NCBI GenBank assembly: GCA_034433795.1
Contig: DAOUAE010000035.1
Coordinates: forward strand, 1 to 62,572
Direction of reading: 5' to 3'
DNA: 62,572 nucleotides
Source of the DNA: DAOUAE01 sp034433795
Lineage (GTDB): Bacteria > Chloroflexota > UBA6077 > FW602-bin22 > DAOUAE01
Part shown: positions 58,809 through 62,572 of the stretch, one piece after another
Layout of the letters: each line of letters begins with the position of its first letter
How positions within the stretch are numbered: the first letter of the stretch is position 1
Notes under the pieces: generated by a model
What the model was told of the DNA's origin: nothing
The model's database searches: none
The model's input: only the letters and a program-made list of their open reading frames with translations
Program-made: the position numbers and the translations under genes

Positions 58809-59861
58809 TCAGACTCCCACCGGCTGGAGGCCGGTCTGGACTGTGAGCACCAGCCGCTGCCCCTGGCGCAGAACCTCGGCCAGGACCGCGCTCCCGGGGG
58901 TGATGCGCCCGAGCACCCGGTGCAGGTCGTCGACCGTGCGCACCGGCTGGCCGGCCAGAGCGATGAGGAGATCGCCGGGCTGCAGCCCGGCCAGCGCGGC
59001 CGGTCCGCCGGGCGTCACCTCCAGGACCGCCACACCGGTGGTCTGGGGCAGCCGGTAAAGGTGTAGCAGCCGGGGCGGCAGGGGCTGGGTCTGGGCGACG
59101 ATCCCCAGGAAAGCCCGCTGCACCCGTCCCTCGCGGATGAGCTGTCCGGCCACCCATTTGACCGTGTTGATGGGGATAGCGAAGCAGATCCCCTGGGCGA
59201 AGGGGACGATGGCGGTGTTGATGCCGACCACTCGCCCGTGGGAGTCGACCAGCGGCCCACCGGAGTTTCCGGGGTTCAGGGCGGCGTCGGTCTGGATCAC
59301 CCCCTCGATGGCCCGGCCGGTGCGCGTCCGCAGTGTCCGTCCCAGGGCGCTGACCACGCCAGCCGTGACCGTCGTCTGAAAGCCGTAGGGGTTGCCGATG
59401 GCGATGACCAGTTGCCCGACCCGCAGGCGGTCCGAATCGCCCAGGACCGCCGCCGGCAGCCCCTGGGCGGCCACCCGCAGGACCGCCGTATCGGTCTCGG
59501 GGTCGGTGCCCACCACGTCGGCTGAAAAAGTGCGTCCGTCGGCCAGCGTCACCTCGACCCGGCTTGTCCCCTGGACCACGTGGCTGTTGGTGACAATATA
59601 GCCGTCGGGGGTGATGATGACCCCGGAGCCAGCCCCCTCGGCCTCGAAGGGGACCACTCCCTGGGGCGTCCGGGCCCGCACCGGGCGGCGGATGCGGATG
59701 TTCACCACCGCCGGACCGACCCGCTCGACCGCCCGGATCACCGCCTGCGAGTAGGCGTCGAGCGGCTCCTCGGGTTCCCGTCCGGACCCGCCACCGTTCG
59801 GGCTGCCCGCCCCGCCGGGCGGTCCCAGAACCTCCTGAAACAGCCAGGCACCATGCTCCAT
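58809..59861 (-). CDS. HtrA/DegP-type S1C serine protease with PDZ domain
   Basis: The 350-residue protein has the trypsin-like domain with His in YIVTNSHVV (about 90), Asp in DPETDTAVL (about 120) and Ser in NPGNSGGPL (about 200). One PDZ domain follows (AFLGIVAQ...GGPAALAGLQPGDLLIAL). The N-terminus (MEHGAWLFQEVLGPPGG) has no signal peptide or membrane helix, so it appears cytosolic, unlike most HtrA proteins. It converges with the ComA-like gene. An alternative start further upstream (to 59892) adds no hydrophobic segment. Confidence 0.9.
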   Translation of the reverse strand: MEHGAWLFQEVLGPPGGAGSPNGGGSGREPEEPLDAYSQAVIRAVERVGPAVVNIRIRRPVRARTPQGVVPFEAEGAGSGVIITPDGYIVTNSHVVQGTSRVEVTLADGRTFSADVVGTDPETDTAVLRVAAQGLPAAVLGDSDRLRVGQLVIAIGNPYGFQTTVTAGVVSALGRTLRTRTGRAIEGVIQTDAALNPGNSGGPLVDSHGRVVGINTAIVPFAQGICFAIPINTVKWVAGQLIREGRVQRAFLGIVAQTQPLPPRLLHLYRLPQTTGVAVLEVTPGGPAALAGLQPGDLLIALAGQPVRTVDDLHRVLGRITPGSAVLAEVLRQGQRLVLTVQTGLQPVGV

Positions 59862-59960
59862 CAGCGACTCCTTCGTGAAAACCCGAGCCCACCTGGGCCC
59901 TACGCTAAGGGTAGCACATGGCGGTTAGAAATCGCTTAGACAGGCGGGCGAGCGCGCGGC

Positions 59961-60818
59961 TCAGGGAGCCAGGGCCAGGATGACGACCCCCAGGGTGATG
60001 AGAGCCGCCCCGAGCAGCCGGAGGCGGCCGGCTGGCTCTCGCAGCAGGACCACCCCCAGGGCGGTGCCGAAGACGATGCCGATCTCGCGAGCCGGGGCCA
60101 CGTAACTGACGCGGGCGACGGTCATCGCCACCAGCACCAGAAGGTAGGCCAGTGGGGAGAGGACCGCCGCCGCCCCGATGGCCGGCCAGTGCCGGCGCCA
60201 GAGGGCGCGGAGGGCCGACCGGCGGCGGAGGGCCACGGGGGCCGCGGCCAGGGCCTGCGCCAGAAAGACCGCGTAGTTATACAGGAGCGGGGAGACAACC
60301 CCCACCCCCTGCTTGTCCCAGACCGAGTATCCGGCGATCACCAGGCCGGTCGCCAGAGCGGCCCGGGCGCCCGGCGCCCGCAGGGCGGCCAGGACCTTGG
60401 CCGGCCGGACCACGCCGTGGACGACCAGGAGGCCCCCGACAATGGTGGCGATCCCGAGGACGGCCACGGGGCTGACGCTCTCCCCCAGGAACAGCGCGCC
60501 CAGGAGAGGGGTGAGTAGAACGCCCGTGCCCCGGGCGACGGGATAGGTGAGGGAGAGATCGCCCTGAGCGTAGGCCCGTCCCAGAAAAGCGAAGTAGAGG
60601 GCGTGGAGCAGCATCGTGCCGGCGAGGTAGACCGGCCCCGGCCAGGGCAGTCCCACGGTCACCAGCACCCCCAGACCGAGCGGCAGGAAGAGCAGGCTGG
60701 CCAGGGCACAGAACGACCACGAGAAGAGCGCCTTCTCCGGCGTGAGCTTGTAGAGATAGTTCCAGGTGGCGTGAGCGGCGGCCGAGAGGAGAATCAGAAC
60801 CAGAGCCCCCAGCGGCAC
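59961..60818 (-). CDS. EamA/DMT superfamily transporter
   Basis: The 285-residue protein has about ten hydrophobic segments in two EamA halves. It begins GALVLILLSAAAHATWNYLYKL; YPVARGTGVLLTPLLGALFLGESVSP and a second PAREIGIVFGTALGVVLLREPAG mark the two repeats. It probably exports or imports a small metabolite. It starts 4 bases after the stop of the small upstream gene, suggesting coupling. Confidence 0.85.
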   Translation of the reverse strand: MPLGALVLILLSAAAHATWNYLYKLTPEKALFSWSFCALASLLFLPLGLGVLVTVGLPWPGPVYLAGTMLLHALYFAFLGRAYAQGDLSLTYPVARGTGVLLTPLLGALFLGESVSPVAVLGIATIVGGLLVVHGVVRPAKVLAALRAPGARAALATGLVIAGYSVWDKQGVGVVSPLLYNYAVFLAQALAAAPVALRRRSALRALWRRHWPAIGAAAVLSPLAYLLVLVAMTVARVSYVAPAREIGIVFGTALGVVLLREPAGRLRLLGAALITLGVVILALAP

Positions 60819-60821
60819 GGT

Positions 60822-61112
60822 CTAGCGCTCCGGTCGGTCAGGCCAGCGTCCCCCCAGACGGCCAGCCAGGACCGGCCGGCCAAGGGCAGCGGTCCCGCCG
60901 CCGCCCGTCACCAGGCCCGTGCCGAGGGTCAGCCAGAGCCCGAAGGAACCGCTGCCCCCGTGGCTGAACGGGAATGGTCCGAAAACAGCCCGGACGTCAT
61001 CGGCGCCAGCCGTCAGCCACAGCCCGATGGAGAGCGTCGGGAGCACCGGCCCGGCGATCCAGAGCCGGGCGGCCAGCAACGGACAGACGCCAGAGCCCAG
61101 CGAGCGCGGCAT
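60822..61112 (-). CDS. Small hydrophobic hypothetical protein
   Basis: The 96-residue protein is Gly/Leu-rich with two or three weakly hydrophobic stretches (LWIAGPVLPTLSIGLWLTAGA, FGLWLTLGTGLVTGG) and an Arg-rich tail. No family is recognised. The ATG has GGAGG 8 bases upstream and the stop is 4 bases before the EamA start, so it is probably translated with it. It may be a small partner of the transporter. Evidence for expression is indirect. Confidence 0.5.
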   Translation of the reverse strand: MPRSLGSGVCPLLAARLWIAGPVLPTLSIGLWLTAGADDVRAVFGPFPFSHGGSGSFGLWLTLGTGLVTGGGGTAALGRPVLAGRLGGRWPDRPER

Positions 61113-61161
61113 GCCTGCGGCCTCCGGTGGGGCGACGAGGTCGCGCTGACCCCGTCGCCCG

Positions 61162-62010
61162 TCATCCCAGGGTGAGTCCCAGGACCGTGGTGAGATACTC
61201 CCGGCTGCGACGGGCCGCCTCGACGGGTGGGCCGCAGGCCTCGTCCAGCTCGGCCATCAGCCAGCCCCGGTAGCCGACCCGCTCCAGAATCGGCCGCAGC
61301 GGGCGAAAGTCGATGGTCCCCTGCCCCAGTGGGGCGTAGCCCTCCGGACTGCGGAGCGGAACGCCACGCTGGCGCAGCTCCGCCCAGGCGGGCGAGAGGT
61401 CTTTGAGATGCACGTGGCGCACCCGGTCGGCCCAGCGCTCGATGAGGGCGAGGGGGTCGCCGCCACCCTTGGCGATCTGGCCGGTGTCGGGCGCGAAGCC
61501 GACCAGCTGAGGGTCCAGCAGGGCGAGCAGCAGTTCGATCTCCCGGCGTGTCTCGACCACCGTCCCCCAGTGGGGATGCACGGCGGCGATGGCTCCAGCC
61601 GCCCGGGCAATCTGGCCCACGCGGTTCATCGTCTCGGCCATCTGTTTGAACGCGTCCAGGCTGGAGGGCGGGGTCTCACGGCGCCGGCCGGGAACCAGCA
61701 TCAGGACATTCCCGCCCAGGTCCTGGACCGCCTCGGCCCAGCGCCGGGCCTCGCTCAGAAGGGCGGGGGCGGCGGCCGGGTCAGTCCAGTCTCCGCTCTG
61801 GAAGAGGCAGGCCATCACCAGACCCGCCTCCGCCAGGCGCCGGCGCAGTTCACCGGGGCGTTCCCGCTCCCACCAGTCGTAGACCCGGCCGCCGGTCTCG
61901 GTGCCCTGGAAGCCCAGGGCGGCGGTCTCGCGGAGGGCCTCGGCCAGCCGGGCGGGCTCCGGCAGGACGTTCCCGGTCAGGGCCGTGTGGCCGATACGGA
62001 CCGTCAGCAT
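61162..62010 (-). CDS. TIM-barrel sugar phosphate isomerase/epimerase
   Basis: The 282-residue protein has an opening VRIGHTALTG and the AP-endonuclease 2-like landmarks IAAVHPHWGTVVET (Glu after His), VGFAPDTGQIAKGG (Asp), VRHVHLKDLS (His, Lys, Asp) and WLMAELDEA (last Glu). GFAPDTGQ and HLKD resemble inosose dehydratase (IolE) and 2-keto-myo-inositol isomerase. The ATG has AAGGAG 4 bases upstream. It lies next to a decayed gene and the small protein/transporter pair. Confidence 0.85.
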   Translation of the reverse strand: MLTVRIGHTALTGNVLPEPARLAEALRETAALGFQGTETGGRVYDWWERERPGELRRRLAEAGLVMACLFQSGDWTDPAAAPALLSEARRWAEAVQDLGGNVLMLVPGRRRETPPSSLDAFKQMAETMNRVGQIARAAGAIAAVHPHWGTVVETRREIELLLALLDPQLVGFAPDTGQIAKGGGDPLALIERWADRVRHVHLKDLSPAWAELRQRGVPLRSPEGYAPLGQGTIDFRPLRPILERVGYRGWLMAELDEACGPPVEAARRSREYLTTVLGLTLG

Positions 62011-62037
62011 CGCGCTCCTTTCCGTCGGATGGCTGTC

Positions 62038-62357
62038 TTAGGTCAACTCAAGGCCCAGCGTCGTCGCCAGACGCCGGAGAACGTCGCGGGCGCCGGGAAT
62101 CGCCTCCGGCGGCAGGTGCTCCCGCACCAGGCAGGGATCGCCGGGCAGTGCAGGAAGGTCGCGTGATCGAGGCAGTCGTCCGGCGCTCCGGTGACCGTCT
62201 CGCTGAGATGGATGATCAGCCGGTCCTCCAGGGCCACCCCCTTGCTGTGGGCGCCGTAAATCTACCCCTCCAGGACCGCGAACATCTGGCGGATGGCGGC
62301 GCCGACGGTCAAAAGCCGGCCCGCCAGGCCCAGTATACGATACGGTGGCCGGTGCAT
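62038..62357 (-). pseudogene. Decayed gene of unknown family
   Basis: On the reverse strand, ATG 62357 opens MHRPPYRIL...QMFAVLEG, interrupted by a TAG at 62262-62264. The frame then goes on as IYGAHSKGVALEDRLIIHLSE...DDCLDHATFLHC. Near 62140-62150 the sense shifts frame and ends GDPCLVREHLPPEAIPGARDVL...GLEL to a TAA at 62038. The conserved-looking stretches either side of one stop and one frameshift indicate a pseudogene of about 105 residues. I do not recognise the family. Confidence 0.55.
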
Positions 62358-62360
62358 TAA

Positions 62361-62477
62361 GAGGGAGATCAGTTTTTAGCCCGCGGGACTTCGGGCCGGC
62401 GCGAGACAGCCCGGGTGCCTAATCTCACGCGCCCGGGGCAGCTCGGCCGCGGACGCCCACGCCGACGGAGAGTCTGT
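62361..62477. other. Intergenic gap
   Basis: About 117 bp between the CHRD-protein stop and the decayed gene. A short GCCCG...CGGGC inverted repeat (around 62380-62397) has its T-tract on the wrong side for a reverse-strand terminator. I see no clear promoter. Confidence 0.4.
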
Positions 62478-62572
62478 TCAGGGACTCAGAGGCTGGAGCT
62501 GGCCGCGCAGAGCGCCGGCCGGGAAGTCGGTGGTGTGCACGTTGACATAGAAGCCGGCGGGATTCGCCACCA
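62478..62572 (-). CDS. CHRD-domain protein, C-terminal fragment
   Basis: The last 31 codons of a reverse-strand gene run in from beyond the window and read VANPAGFYVNVHTTDFPAGALRGQL, then a short tail and TGA. A FYVNVHT-x3-F-x2-GA-x-RGQL pattern is the end of the CHRD domain, found in secreted bacterial proteins and chordin. It is probably exported. Nothing about the rest of the protein is visible. Confidence 0.75.
   Translation of the reverse strand, partial: VANPAGFYVNVHTTDFPAGALRGQLQPLSP

Overview
The window is GC-rich and densely coded, with short intergenic gaps. Many starts are GTG or TTG with clear Shine-Dalgarno sites. Good promoters of the TTGACA - 17/18 bp - TATAAT type sit in front of many operons. 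The gene content points to a member of the Chloroflexota, perhaps near Thermomicrobia/Sphaerobacter: a VanW/peptidoglycan-binding protein, many TIM-barrel sugar isomerases, a SpoIIIAA-like ATPase with an R3H tail next to tmk and darA, an ECF sigma factor with a small membrane partner, and a lone HerA ATPase. This placement is an inference from gene content. I see no rRNA, tRNA, CRISPR array or replication origin.

Layout. 1-900: the 5' end of what looks like a transposase gene abuts a sugar-binding lipoprotein gene that stops early, as if an insertion sequence cut it. 1.0-4.6 kb: autoregulated MarR repressor, a TIM-barrel isomerase, a malate/lactate-type dehydrogenase and mutM. 4.6-13.3 kb: M16 peptidase, VanW protein, MgtC-like membrane protein, histidine phosphatase with an apparently leaderless mRNA, DEAD-box helicase, HerA-like ATPase and Hsp20. 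13.4-21.8 kb: hydroxypyruvate-isomerase-like enzyme; an operon of DinG-type exonuclease/helicase, PiT phosphate transporter, its DUF47 partner and an AlkZ-related protein; OsmC; Xaa-Pro peptidase. 21.9-27 kb: two coupled TIM-barrel isomerases, a PAS protein without a kinase domain, and two zinc alcohol dehydrogenases. 27-33 kb: envelope and polysaccharide genes (two glycosyltransferases, a flippase-like membrane protein, a methyltransferase) and a secreted four-repeat protein. 32.8-37 kb: 2-oxoglutarate dehydrogenase E1 and E2. 37-42.7 kb: asd, a sulfatase-fold hydrolase with Thr at the nucleophile position, an MFS carrier, a GNAT protein and a small HELVH membrane protein. 42.7-45.2 kb: a frameshifted S51-like peptidase with a CysRS-like tail, and a LarA homologue. 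45.4-53 kb: a GNAT-like protein, R3H ATPase, tmk, c-di-AMP receptor, ECF sigma factor and partner, ybeY, a PgpH-type c-di-AMP phosphodiesterase and rpsU. 53-62.5 kb: GH4 glycosidase, rpmB, rpe, inositol-phosphatase-like protein, MmgE/PrpD, ComA-like protein, HtrA, a DMT carrier, a TIM-barrel isomerase, a decayed gene and the end of a CHRD-domain gene.

Together the metabolic genes suggest a heterotroph handling sugars, polyols or sugar acids: five AP-endonuclease-2-like isomerases, three dehydrogenases, GH4, LarA, IMPase and Rpe. Two themes stand out: a c-di-AMP neighbourhood (darA and pgpH-ybeY flanking an ECF sigma module), and an envelope/glycan block that includes a repeat-built secreted protein. 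No gene set in the window clearly forms a new defence or mobile system.
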